Below are positions 48,942-58,222 of a stretch of DNA of 63,787 nucleotides, one piece after another. A program made the position numbers and the translations under genes. The notes under the pieces were generated by a model. That model saw nothing but the letters and a program-made list of their open reading frames with translations. It was not told where the DNA came from and ran no database searches. The stretch comes from an uncultured Rubripirellula sp. (GTDB lineage Bacteria; Planctomycetota; Planctomycetia; Pirellulales; Pirellulaceae), in assembly GCA_938075415.1 (NCBI GenBank), contig CALJHC010000029.1:1-63787 (forward strand), written 5' to 3'. Positions within the stretch are counted from its first letter, which is position 1, and each line of letters opens with the position of its first letter.

Positions 48942-50186
48942 CTATTGGTTGAGCGATTCTTGGATCACCTCTTTGCTGGCCTTGGTTCCCAACGCACCCC
49001 ACAATCCATAGGGACTCTCGGAGCCCGGTGCTCGAACCCCCGTCCTACTGCGACGCACCGTGCCAATCGTTGAATCACCAGCTTCGATGGAATCGGTGAT
49101 GAAGATGACGGCGCCGTCTGCCATGAGGACGTGACAACCGCCCTGATGACGGCTGCTCGGAGGTAAAATCCCGAGACCGGTGGGGCCGAAACGTACGCAG
49201 TTTTCGCTGTTCGGAGGCAGGATCGTGTTCATCGAACTGAAGGTGCCATTACCATTGGCCCAGCGGTAACCACGCCCCTCGTTATCTCGTGATCGGAGAT
49301 TGGCGGAAGGCAGCCAAAATTGCGGCCGATCTGGATCGATCGCGTCCCGACACGCAATCGGGTTATCTTGAACTTCTGTCGTTCCAACATTCTCGTTGAT
49401 CGCCGTTCGGATATCACGGTCGCCGAGATCTGTTGCAATCTCGCCGCCAAGAATGGTGTTGGCCAGTCCGTCGAGAATATCCCGCATTTTCACTTCCGTT
49501 CTCGCCACAAAGACCCCCCGTCCTGTCGCTCGAATCTCCTGCGAGCGGAAGGAACTGATCACCAAACGACTCGACATTGGCCCAGAATCGTGATAACGGT
49601 TTGCGTCCCCAAGGCAGGCCGCGTAGTTCGTACGCCCCATCGCTGGTAAGCCGCTACCAGGATCACTTGGACATCGCAGCGTGGGAATCTCTGTCATCCA
49701 TGGTTCATAACCATCATTGTAGGTGCTAGTTCGTGGAGTTCGATTGGCGGCATTCACCGCAGTGGCTGTCGGCCCCATCGCAGGCCACGGTGGTATGCGA
49801 AGCGTCCCCGGATTGTTGAGATCCCTCGAATTAGGTTGACTGATCTGCTCCCACAAGGCCTGCTGCTCGATGAACGGTGTCAATCCGACAAGGAAGCTAA
49901 TTGACTGATTGTTCGTTCTGTCTGAGCCAAGGTAGTAGCGATCCGCACCCTGCAGGTTGCTTCCAGTACCACCAAGTTGTGTGGGGAATTGCTTGTAAGC
50001 CGCATGGTAGTTGTGCAGCCCAAGTCCAACTTGTTTGAAATTGTTGGAACAACTCATTCGCCTCGCCGCTTCTCTCGCTGCCTGCACAGCTGGCAAAAGC
50101 AAACCAACAAGGATTCCAATGATGGCGATCACCACCAGCAGCTCAACGAGCGTGAATGCGGTTCTTGACCGCAGCGTCTTGTACAT
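48942..50186 (-). CDS. DUF1559 prepilin-like protein
   Basis: A 414-residue planctomycete protein. The N-terminus RTAFTLVELLVVIAIIGILVGLLLPAVQAAREAARR is a type IV pilin/type II pseudopilin signal, followed by the DUF1559 core (NYHAAYKQFP, CPSDPG, TNYAACLG, HVLMADGAVIFI). The H-x9-DG tail motif is present in RHQGGCHVLMADG. Such proteins are numerous in each planctomycete genome; a surface or pseudopilus role is likely but unproven. A small lipoprotein gene lies 50 bases upstream on the same strand and is probably co-transcribed. Confidence 0.95.
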   Translation of the reverse strand: MYKTLRSRTAFTLVELLVVIAIIGILVGLLLPAVQAAREAARRMSCSNNFKQVGLGLHNYHAAYKQFPTQLGGTGSNLQGADRYYLGSDRTNNQSISFLVGLTPFIEQQALWEQISQPNSRDLNNPGTLRIPPWPAMGPTATAVNAANRTPRTSTYNDGYEPWMTEIPTLRCPSDPGSGLPAMGRTNYAACLGDANRYHDSGPMSSRLVISSFRSQEIRATGRGVFVARTEVKMRDILDGLANTILGGEIATDLGDRDIRTAINENVGTTEVQDNPIACRDAIDPDRPQFWLPSANLRSRDNEGRGYRWANGNGTFSSMNTILPPNSENCVRFGPTGLGILPPSSRHQGGCHVLMADGAVIFITDSIEAGDSTIGTVRRSRTGVRAPGSESPYGLWGALGTKASKEVIQESLNQ

Positions 50187-50236
50187 GAAATTAGCCGTGT
50201 CTTGAAAGTAGTTGAAAAATTAGCCAGGTAAAAAAT

Positions 50237-50416
50237 CTATTCCCGTTCTCGATTCATTTCTTCAATTTCATTCTCGTACTCTGCGGACTCTTCCGCCGTC
50301 GGCTCTCTGCTGTCCGGTTGGATCACCGTATTGTCGGAATCGCCGCAACCAGGAACAAAAAGAAATAGACTCACAAAAACGAGCACAGCGTTACTGATCT
50401 TCAAATCGAATCGCAT
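50237..50416 (-). CDS. Small lipoprotein upstream of DUF1559 gene
   Basis: A 59-residue lipoprotein starting at the ATG after AAGGGAAGG, a strong ribosome binding site; the longer frame upstream is unlikely to be translated. The signal peptide (FVSLFLFVPGC) ends in a plausible lipobox cysteine, and the mature part is a short acidic tail ending ENEIEEMNRERE. Small lipoproteins are commonly encoded beside DUF1559 genes. Function unknown. Confidence 0.75.
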   Translation of the reverse strand: MRFDLKISNAVLVFVSLFLFVPGCGDSDNTVIQPDSREPTAEESAEYENEIEEMNRERE

Positions 50417-50635
50417 AACCTTCCCTTTGATCAACAGATCATTTCGTGACTTCATCGAATTCTCTTTGATCCGCTGCTCACGAATCATGGACGAATCTAT
50501 AATGTTCACAAGCGTCCGACAATCAATCAAAGTCAAGGAGAAATCCAACGGCGGTTAACCTGCCAATATCCATCTCCAACGCCAGAAAACTAACCAGCGC
50601 CCACCAACCCATAGCCTTTTGAACCTCATGGCCTT

Positions 50636-50672
50636 CTTCATCTCCCGCATGCTTCATCTCCCGCATGCTTCA
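50636..50672. repeat. 16-bp direct repeat, 2.3 copies
   Basis: Two perfect copies of CTTCATCTCCCGCATG followed by CTTCA of a third. The array is non-coding and lies about 470 bases before the larger minisatellite. Confidence 0.85.
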
Positions 50673-51145
50673 AACAAAATTTCTTTCCTTTCACCCACCA
50701 TGACTTGTCGCTGCATGAGCAACTTCGCTCAGACTTTTACCGAAACTACCTGCAACGCTTATGTTGGTTACGCCCTTGCGCATTTGAGAAACCAGGAAAA
50801 CCCGTACCGTTATCAAGTGGAACCAAACAACTATTGATCTTTGCAATTTCGTGCTATTTGGGCTGCTAGTGCATCTCAGAGGTGGACGGGTTCATCGCTG
50901 CTCATCGTTGCAAGCAGAAATGCCGCACCGGAGAGAAAATCTCGCTCCGATCAGAATTCGTTCCAGACCAAAGACGTGTAACGAGTGAAAAATATTTCAA
51001 GCGTTGGCATCAGATCTACCTCTCAATACGGAACAACTCCAACGATCGCATCGAAATAAAGTGTTACCTTCTCGACGTAATCTCGACTTGATTATTGACC
51101 TGAAAATCAGGTCGTTCCAGTCAACTGATTTAAGCTTTGAGTTTG

Positions 51146-51360
51146 CTGTGCCTTGTGAATGCTGTGCCTTGTGAATGTTGTGCCTTGTGAATGTTGTGCC
51201 TTGTGAATGTTGTGCCTTGTGAATGTTGTGCCTTGTGAATGTTGTGCGTTGGGCATGTTGTGCGTTGGGCATGTTGTGCGTTGGGCGTGTTGTGACGTGG
51301 CATGTTGTGACGTGGCATGTTGTGACGTGGCATGTTGTGACGTGGCATGTTGTGACGTCA
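51146..51360. repeat. Composite minisatellite of 14 units in three blocks
   Basis: Contiguous units of three related types: six of 16 bases (TTGTGCCTTGTGAATG, the first two starting CTGTG), three of 16 bases (TTGTGCGTTGGGCATG, one with CGTG at the end), then four of 15 bases (TTGTGACGTGGCATG) and a fifth truncated one. All share the TTGTG start and the ATG end. There are no spacers, so this is not a CRISPR array. Minus-strand frames stay open through it because the unit contains no minus-strand stop. Confidence 0.97.
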
Positions 51361-51966
51361 ATTGAGCACGCGGTTTGCATCGCGAGCCAGGGGCATCTTC
51401 CCGTGAAGCAGGACGCTGGCTGCGACCCTTCCAACAAGCAGTTGTTGGATTCGCAGCACGCTAGGAGTGTGCCAAGTCGTCGGACCCGTTCACCGCGCAC
51501 GGCTGTTCTCGAAGTGCTGACATCAATCGAGTGAAACGAATTCCTCGCTGCGCTAAATATCCAAGCAAGCAGCGATGGTACTGCGTGATCAGGGTCGGGA
51601 ACTGATTCTGGCCCTAGCCTTTTCATCCTCTCCCTTTCTCTTGCTCGGCCCCCTTCGTCAACTCCCGATCGGACGACCACCCGGCAGCGTTGCTAGCAAC
51701 AGTTTCCGTCGGAGATTACCCACGACTTTGAAGCGATTTCGGCCCAAAAATCGGCCGGCATCGCTGGGTCGTTGAAATTCTTTATCTTGAAACGCCGCGA
51801 TGGTCCGCGGACCTTGATTCACTTTGTCGAGGGAGACCCCAGATTCTGAGCTTGGCACGCGCACTGGACCTGGCTCATACTGTACGATACTGAATCTAAT
51901 TTGATGTTGAGTTCGACACCGATGTGTCAGGACAACTGCGAGTCGTATCACGAGGAAACTGGAATC

Positions 51967-54402
51967 ATGCTGGCGTCTCTACGGTTAACACTGCTCGCAC
52001 TATTCGTGGGAGTCATATTGGCTCCCGTCAATCTGCTCGCATGGCAAGATACTTCCACTGAATCGGCGGCGTCCACAACCGACTCACCGGTTACTGCAAC
52101 TGAAGCGTCGGACAATTCATCCGGCGACCAAACCGAGTTGATTGTGGCTCCAAAGATCGCAACCACTGGCAACGGCACTCCTTGGATCGCCTACTTGATT
52201 CCCTTTTTAGGAATTGCGGGGCTCGCTTTCACTTTCTGGAAATCCTCGTGGGTCGCCAAGCAGGAAGTCGGGACAGAAAAGATGGCTGGTATCGCCGCCA
52301 ACATCACCGAGGGAGCGATGTCTTTTTTAAAGGCTGAGTATTCAATATTGGCGATCTTTGTGCTAATTGTTGCCTGCTTACTTGGTTATGCCGGCAGCAC
52401 GCAAGGCGAGCAGTCGTCTCCACTGGTCGCCGTTTCCTTTGCTTTGGGTGCGATTTGCTCTGCCTTGGCCGGATTCGTCGGAATGAAGGTGGCAACCAAG
52501 GCTAACGTACGCACCACCCACGCCGCCCGAACCAGTCTTGGATCCGCGTTAGAAGTGGCGTTTGCTGGTGGATCTGTCATGGGAATGGGAGTTGTTGGAC
52601 TGGGAGTGCTAGGCCTCAGTAGTCTGCTGCTCATTTACGCCGGTATGTTCGGACTTGACTCGATCGAGAGTGTGACGCGTGTCATCACCGTCTTGACAGG
52701 TTTCTCATTCGGAGCCTCCTCGATTGCCTTATTCGCTCGCGTTGGTGGAGGCATCTACACCAAAGCGGCAGACGTTGGTGCCGACTTGGTGGGGAAAGTT
52801 GAGGCGGGCATCCCAGAAGACCATCCGCTAAATCCTGCGACCATCGCTGACAACGTCGGTGATAATGTCGGTGATGTTGCCGGGATGGGTGCTGACCTAT
52901 TTGAATCCTATGTCGGATCGATTATTGGTGCGATGGTTTTGGGATCCGCTTTTTATCCCATCTTTATCACCGAGACACCCGATGATTTTTTCGGTCTTTC
53001 AGCAGTCCTTCTACCACTGGTTTTGGCTGGCATTGGAATCCTGACATCGATCATCGGAACGTTTTTTGTGAAGGTCAAAGATGGAGGTGACCCACATCAC
53101 GCGTTGAACTTTGGCGAGTTTGGATCAGCCGGAATCCTGTTGGTCCTCACCTACGCCATCATCCAATTCATGTTGCCCACAACTTGGGCAGTCGATGGGG
53201 AGATCTTCACCAGCAACGGTGTCTTTTTATCTATCCTAATCGGCTTGGGTGCGGGACTAGCGATTGGAAAGGTAACGGAGTACTACACCGGAACAGGAAC
53301 TCCCTCGGTGAAGTCAATTGTTCGACAATCAGTCACTGGTTCCGCAACGAACATAATCGCCGGTTTGGGTGTGGGCATGATGTCCACCGTGTTCCCCATT
53401 TTGATTATCGCGTTTGCCATCCTCGGTGCCTTCTCACTCGCCGGGCTCTATGGCATCGCCATTGCAGCAGTGGGCATGCTTTCCAATACGGGAATCCAAC
53501 TGGCAGTGGATGCATACGGACCGGTTTCCGACAACGCTGGCGGGATTGCAGAGATGGCGGATTTGCCATCTGAAGTAAGAGAACGCACTGATAAACTTGA
53601 CGCGGTTGGCAATACAACCGCTGCCATCGGCAAAGGATTTGCGATTGGTTCTGCTGCTCTCACTGCGCTTGCGTTATTCGCTGCTTACATCACCTCATAT
53701 AACGCAACACACGACCCAAGTCTTTGGATCACGGACATCAGCATTACCAATCCCTTTGTCATGGCGTCGTTATTTATTGGTGCGATGCTACCCTTCCTTT
53801 TTTCGGCTCTGTCCATGAACGCGGTCGGTCGGGCTGCCATGGCAATGATCGAAGAAGTTCGCCGGCAATTCAAGGAAATTCCTGAACTGAAGAACGCGTT
53901 AAAAGTCATGAACGAGAACGACGGCAAAGAGATTGAAACGTGGTCCGCCGAGGATCAAGCCACGTTTCACGCTGCTGATGGGAAGGCGGAATATGGTAAG
54001 TGCGTCGCGATTTCGACTCGCGCATCTATCCGCGAGATGATTATCCCCGGTCTAGTAGCGGTACTAGTTCCCGTCTTCTTCGGCTTTGTCCCGAAGTTCT
54101 TTTTGCCCGGAAACACCAACGCCTTAATGCTCGGCGGCCTGCTTGCGGGTGTGACGGTCAGTGGGGTCCTGATGGCCCTCTTCCAATCCAATGCCGGAGG
54201 AGCATGGGACAATGCCAAGAAAATGATCGAAGAAGGTTTCGAGGTAAATGGTCAGAAACTGACGAAAGGAAGTGAAGCTCATAAGGCTGCAGTCGTCGGT
54301 GATACCGTAGGCGATCCGTTCAAGGACACGTCGGGACCCTCGCTCAACATCCTCCTCAAATTAATGAGTGTTGTCGCATTAGTGATCGCGTCGATCATTT
54401 GA
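51967..54402 (+). CDS. hppA: Membrane-bound K+-dependent-type pyrophosphatase
   Basis: An 811-residue ion-pumping inorganic pyrophosphatase that couples PPi hydrolysis to H+ or Na+ export across the membrane. The ATG giving MLASLRLTLLALF has GAGGAAA eight bases upstream. After a signal-like first helix and a Ser/Thr/acidic linker of about 45 residues, the conserved core appears: GADLVGKVEAGIPEDHPLNPATIADNVGDNVGDVAGMGADLFE, SDNAGGIAEM, and GDTVGDPFKDTSGPSLNIL at the end. The signature GNTTAAIGKG (A552) is the K+-dependent type; K+-independent enzymes have lysine there. H+ versus Na+ specificity cannot be decided by eye. Longer than the usual 660-770 residues because of the N-terminal extension. 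Confidence 0.96.
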   Translation: MLASLRLTLLALFVGVILAPVNLLAWQDTSTESAASTTDSPVTATEASDNSSGDQTELIVAPKIATTGNGTPWIAYLIPFLGIAGLAFTFWKSSWVAKQEVGTEKMAGIAANITEGAMSFLKAEYSILAIFVLIVACLLGYAGSTQGEQSSPLVAVSFALGAICSALAGFVGMKVATKANVRTTHAARTSLGSALEVAFAGGSVMGMGVVGLGVLGLSSLLLIYAGMFGLDSIESVTRVITVLTGFSFGASSIALFARVGGGIYTKAADVGADLVGKVEAGIPEDHPLNPATIADNVGDNVGDVAGMGADLFESYVGSIIGAMVLGSAFYPIFITETPDDFFGLSAVLLPLVLAGIGILTSIIGTFFVKVKDGGDPHHALNFGEFGSAGILLVLTYAIIQFMLPTTWAVDGEIFTSNGVFLSILIGLGAGLAIGKVTEYYTGTGTPSVKSIVRQSVTGSATNIIAGLGVGMMSTVFPILIIAFAILGAFSLAGLYGIAIAAVGMLSNTGIQLAVDAYGPVSDNAGGIAEMADLPSEVRERTDKLDAVGNTTAAIGKGFAIGSAALTALALFAAYITSYNATHDPSLWITDISITNPFVMASLFIGAMLPFLFSALSMNAVGRAAMAMIEEVRRQFKEIPELKNALKVMNENDGKEIETWSAEDQATFHAADGKAEYGKCVAISTRASIREMIIPGLVAVLVPVFFGFVPKFFLPGNTNALMLGGLLAGVTVSGVLMALFQSNAGGAWDNAKKMIEEGFEVNGQKLTKGSEAHKAAVVGDTVGDPFKDTSGPSLNILLKLMSVVALVIASII

Positions 54403-54798
54403 GAGGCTGGCAATCGAGACACGAGCTCGATGAGCTCGTGAACCACCGCGACGAGATGTGCCCACTGCACAGATCTCTTGGGGCATAAAATACTGCCGGT
54501 GGCTTCATCCAACCCTGCATGGCCCGACCATTAAACAATCGAACTCTGTTCGCACCGGTTGGATACCTCCGGTCATAAACGGTCACCCAGTGACCCAGCA
54601 TTAGGTACTTCGATTCTGCCTCACAGGCCAAATTCGCTCACTAAATCCACCTGCCGCTACTGGTGCCTGATCGGCGCATGCGCGAACAACATCTCACTTC
54701 AAAAACCCGGCTTAACCACGCAAGACGAATTGCTGCTGCCTGAAGCGACAGCATGAAAGTTCAAGGACAGTGCAGGCGACTGTAAAAAGAAACGGTGC
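54403..54798. other. Intergenic region between convergent genes
   Basis: Between hppA (plus) and the TadG-like gene (minus). It begins with the perfect hairpin listed separately; the rest shows no gene. Confidence 0.45.
54420..54440 (+). terminator. Hairpin downstream of hppA
   Basis: A perfect 9-bp inverted repeat, CACGAGCTC, loop GAT, GAGCTCGTG, begins 18 bases after the hppA stop codon. No T-run follows, so it may act as a factor-assisted or transcript-stabilising 3' structure instead of a classical rho-independent terminator. Position and symmetry are seen; the role is inferred. Confidence 0.5.
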
Positions 54799-55929
54799 TC
54801 AATCCACCAAGATCGGCGAAGTGTAAGCGCCGACAATCACGCCTTCCTCAACCGAGAGATTTGGACCGGGCCGCAGAAGGCCATCATAAAGAAATGCTTC
54901 ACTTATTTCTAAGTGAATATCCAAAGCACCTTCAACATCAATCTTTTGCAATGAAGCCACCGCCCAATTGCTGATTTTATATTCAAGCTCTCGGTCTTTT
55001 CCAAATTTCTGCGTGTACAGGGGAATCAACCTGGCTTTTTCTTCAATTAGGGGGATGGTTCCCAGCAGTTCCTCTGGTAGTCCAACTCGTGCTGTCACCC
55101 AGATCTCTTGGCGACTATCAATCGCGGTAAGAACCTTGATACGTCCTTCTCGATACAGTGCTTTCAAATGGGAATCATGGAGACCATTCAACATTTGATA
55201 ATTGAGATTCGCCGTCTCGTTTCGACGGGTACCAAAATCAATGGTCGACCAGTCCTGCTGAAGGATCTGCCCCTGGCTGTCCAAAATTTTCCCGTCGCTT
55301 CGAAGCCTCAATTTGCCATCCTTCGAAGCAATCCAAGACGATTCTGGAATAGCAAACGGCAAGATTGCAGCACCGGGCCGAATAGCAATTGGTTTTTGAA
55401 CAACTGCTGTGGAGGTAGCAGCCACTTCACTTTCAACCAAGCCAAAGATCCCACCAAAAAATAATGGTAATGGCTTATTCGCCGTGCCGTCCCTGCGAAG
55501 CGTTACTCGCACTGTGTCAAAAATCCCATCTTCCTTAATGGTGAATCGTGTGTAGGCGGTTCGTGGCTCAAATCTACCCAATTCAATGTCATCATCCAGC
55601 ACGTTGAATTCAGCCGAATCACCAAGCCGTTTCGCCGCAATTTCACGCACCCTGGCCTTTGCCATATCAAAGTCCTGCTCACCAAGGTGATTAGGAGCCA
55701 GTTCCCGAGCTCCCGCAAGAGCGGCGGAATCAGCGGCCCGTTGCAATTCATCGTGCTTTCGCATGGAGTAACCGACATCGATCGACAGCGCAAGCATACC
55801 AACCATGGGTACCAGAAGAACAGCAATCAACACCGCAATGTTTGCAGTCCGTGGATGCTTTGGTTTTCTGTTTTCCGCATGGAACATACCGCGACAATCG
55901 ACTACCAGGCTAAGTGGTTTACTAAACAT
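54799..55929 (-). CDS. TadG-like pilus assembly/secreted protein
   Basis: A 376-residue protein with the TadG-like (Flp pilus assembly, TadE/G N-terminal) domain. The N-terminal helix reads ANIAVLIAVLLVPMVGMLALSIDVG, followed by DELQRAADSAALAGARE, the standard motif of the family. Start choice is uncertain (ATG at 55929 or 55887; neither has a clear Shine-Dalgarno). The C-terminal 250 residues are a beta-rich region of unknown fold with RPGAAILPFAIP. No tad genes (tadA, tadB, tadC, flp) are close, so this is an isolated member, common in planctomycetes. Confidence 0.85.
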   Translation of the reverse strand: MFSKPLSLVVDCRGMFHAENRKPKHPRTANIAVLIAVLLVPMVGMLALSIDVGYSMRKHDELQRAADSAALAGARELAPNHLGEQDFDMAKARVREIAAKRLGDSAEFNVLDDDIELGRFEPRTAYTRFTIKEDGIFDTVRVTLRRDGTANKPLPLFFGGIFGLVESEVAATSTAVVQKPIAIRPGAAILPFAIPESSWIASKDGKLRLRSDGKILDSQGQILQQDWSTIDFGTRRNETANLNYQMLNGLHDSHLKALYREGRIKVLTAIDSRQEIWVTARVGLPEELLGTIPLIEEKARLIPLYTQKFGKDRELEYKISNWAVASLQKIDVEGALDIHLEISEAFLYDGLLRPGPNLSVEEGVIVGAYTSPILVD

Positions 55930-56735
55930 ATTTCGTGCTGGTTTATACTCGAGAAATCTCTAGTGGATAACGCCGTAAAACAAAACAGGGGCAGGCAACA
56001 CACCATCGGCGTGTTACCAATAAACATCGGCAAGTCTCCTAACGCCGTATCGACTTCCGGCTTCCTACCAAAAGGAAACACTAGAAGTGTCGGATGCGCC
56101 GAATATTTCGATTCTTCCGAGACACTGCTAGAGGATGGAATTGATGTTCGAAACTCTAGGTTAGAAAATCTTCTGTGCCCCAAGTAATTGGAAATTTATT
56201 TCGGGGAGGGGCAACGAGCCAACGATCTTGCCGTGATCCAAGCGAGGTCAAGGTTGGCGTGGCGAGAAAAATTGACAGAACACAGAGGGATTGAAAGCGG
56301 TGGTATCATTGAGTGCTTCTCAAAGCCTATTTGTTCCTGAATCAATTCTAAAGCTTCACGTCATTGGCTCGCCAACCGAGGCCTTCGCACCAAGATTCCA
56401 CTCCTGTGCAGAACGATTTCAGCAATGAACAACACCGCAATTCCTGCGCTCTTGCGCACTGACACCCACCCTGACTATTTTGACGGACGAGGGTCAGACC
56501 CAAAATTGATACGCTTGCATCGGAAGCGTTAACTTGGCGTGCAAAACCAACGACAAGTATCTCATGCCTCCGTTACGAACGTTCCAGAGGTAAAGTCCCT
56601 GCCAGAGTTGCTGAGGACGTACTACCTGCAAGCTTTGGGTTCATGTTTGGCTATCGGAGGATCTGAACCGCGGGTAACTGCATTTGATCGGGTGGTTTCG
56701 GACTTCAAACTTGGTGATCACCGACGAGGAATGCT
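55930..56735. other. Long divergent intergenic region
   Basis: About 800 bases between the TadG-like gene (minus) and the DUF1501 gene (plus). A plus-strand frame near 56539-56739 runs into the DUF1501 start and has no recognisable domain. The last bases carry GAGGA, a good ribosome binding site. No repeat recognised. Confidence 0.45.
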
Positions 56736-58178
56736 ATGATAGGCATTCCGCACCTCCGAAAGAAGCCAATGTTCAGAATCGAATCACCACGCAATCGACG
56801 CTGCATGCTAAAGGCTGGTTCCCTCGGATTGGGCGCTTTGGCAACAGGTCTGCAGAATTTTCCCAACATCGGTCTCTCCGATCTCCTCGCTGCAGAAGCG
56901 ATGGCGAATGGCGTCCTGCAAGACCGCTCAGTCGTTTTTCTTTTCATGCATGGTGGTCCGCCGCAAACCGAGACCTTTGATCCTAAAATGACGGCGCCGT
57001 CAGAGTACAGATGTTTCAACGGGGACATCGCCACAACCCTGACCGGAGTGCGTTACGGCGCCACGATGAAAAAGCTGGCTCAACTGGCAGATAAGACGAC
57101 AGTGGTTCGTAATTTCCAAGCTGGTGACGCGGCTCATAATCTTAAACCTCTCGTCAGCCGATACAGCAACGAAACCAATCTTGGATCAATCTATTCACGG
57201 ATTGCAGGCGTCACTGATCGACGCAGTGGAATGCCCACCAACGCGATGCTATTCCCGAAGGCGATTGATGAACAATTCCAACCCCAAACCAAAGCATTCG
57301 GGAATTTCTCTAATACGGGTGATCTCGGTTCCGCCTACGCTCCCTTTGTCCCCAGTGGCGCGGGGGATTTGCTGAACAACATGAAATTGAAAATCGACCC
57401 AGATCGTCTCGGGGATAGGCGTGCGTTGCTTTCGGAACTAGATCATTTCAAGCGAAAGTTCGATGAAAATGCAGAGATACGCGGACTGGACCGATTCCAG
57501 CAACAAGCATTCGATGTAATTCTCGGCGGAGTCACCAAAGCGTTCGACCTAAAAAACGAGTCGCCTGAGGTGATAGAACGTTATGACACCTCGCGCATTG
57601 TTCCGCCAGAATCGATCAGCAAACGGTGGAACAACCATAACAACTACCGCGATCATGGACAAAGCCTAGGTAAGCTGATGCTGCTTGCCAGACGTCTCTG
57701 CGAAAACGGTTGCAAATTTGTCACCGTCTCAACCAATTTCGTTTGGGACTTTCATGCCGATAAAAACAATGCCACGCTCAACGAGGGAATGCGGTACGTC
57801 GCTGAACCATACGACCATGCTGTCTCCACCTTCATTCAGGACGTTGAAGAACGAGGATTGAGCGACAAAATCCTGCTTGTCACCTGCGGTGAAATGGGAC
57901 GGACACCCGCGATCAACGCTAAGGGTGGACGCGATCACTGGGCTCGATTGTCCCCACTGTTACTTCACGGCGGTGGATTAAAAATGGGTCAAGTAATCGG
58001 ACGAAGCGATGCGGTTGCCGGTGAACCGGCTGGTGAGCCGGTTGGCATGACAAATCTGATCTCCACCATCATGCACAGTCTGGTGGATATCACACAACTG
58101 AGACTGCAAAACGATATCCCGACCCCACTAATAAGGCTCTTGGAAAGCGGATCTCCGATTCCGCAACTACACAGTTAG
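56736..58178 (+). CDS. Tat-exported DUF1501 protein without a cytochrome partner
   Basis: A 480-residue DUF1501 protein. The N-terminus (RKKPMFRIESPRNRRCMLKAGSLGLGAL) has the twin-arginine motif in NRRCMLKAG. Conserved segments are FLFMHGGPPQTETFDPK, SEYRCFNGD, RDHGQSLG, TCGEMGRTPAINAKGGRDHWARL and the terminal GSPIPQL. GAGGA precedes the ATG; a second ATG eleven codons later is possible. Normally this gene follows a DUF1549/DUF1553 cytochrome gene, which is missing here. It is convergent with a DUF1552 gene 44 bases away. Confidence 0.92.
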   Translation: MIGIPHLRKKPMFRIESPRNRRCMLKAGSLGLGALATGLQNFPNIGLSDLLAAEAMANGVLQDRSVVFLFMHGGPPQTETFDPKMTAPSEYRCFNGDIATTLTGVRYGATMKKLAQLADKTTVVRNFQAGDAAHNLKPLVSRYSNETNLGSIYSRIAGVTDRRSGMPTNAMLFPKAIDEQFQPQTKAFGNFSNTGDLGSAYAPFVPSGAGDLLNNMKLKIDPDRLGDRRALLSELDHFKRKFDENAEIRGLDRFQQQAFDVILGGVTKAFDLKNESPEVIERYDTSRIVPPESISKRWNNHNNYRDHGQSLGKLMLLARRLCENGCKFVTVSTNFVWDFHADKNNATLNEGMRYVAEPYDHAVSTFIQDVEERGLSDKILLVTCGEMGRTPAINAKGGRDHWARLSPLLLHGGGLKMGQVIGRSDAVAGEPAGEPVGMTNLISTIMHSLVDITQLRLQNDIPTPLIRLLESGSPIPQLHS

Positions 58179-58222
58179 GCATGGATCGCAAAAAAGAGTT
58201 CGGACAGAATGATCCGGAAACA

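Larger units (their letters stand above)
50417..51966. other. Long non-coding region with minisatellites
   Basis: About 1.5 kb between the small lipoprotein gene (minus) and hppA (plus). It holds a 16-bp direct duplication and a larger composite minisatellite, both listed separately. Long open frames across the minisatellite on the minus strand arise from the repeat. The final bases carry the hppA ribosome binding site GAGGAAA. Confidence 0.6.

Noticed and set aside
51146..51360. Possible CRISPR array
   Set aside because: Units are contiguous with no spacers and no cas genes are near.
50997..51680. Minus-strand frame of about 227 codons across the minisatellite, with Thr/His-rich repeats
   Set aside because: The repeat unit has no stop on that strand, so all frames are open. 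Composition outside the array is not protein-like.
56539..56739. Short frame before the orphan DUF1501, thought of as a remnant of a DUF1553 C-terminus
   Set aside because: Only a vague resemblance (LPELLRTYYLQALG) to the end of PSD1 proteins. Too weak without a profile search.
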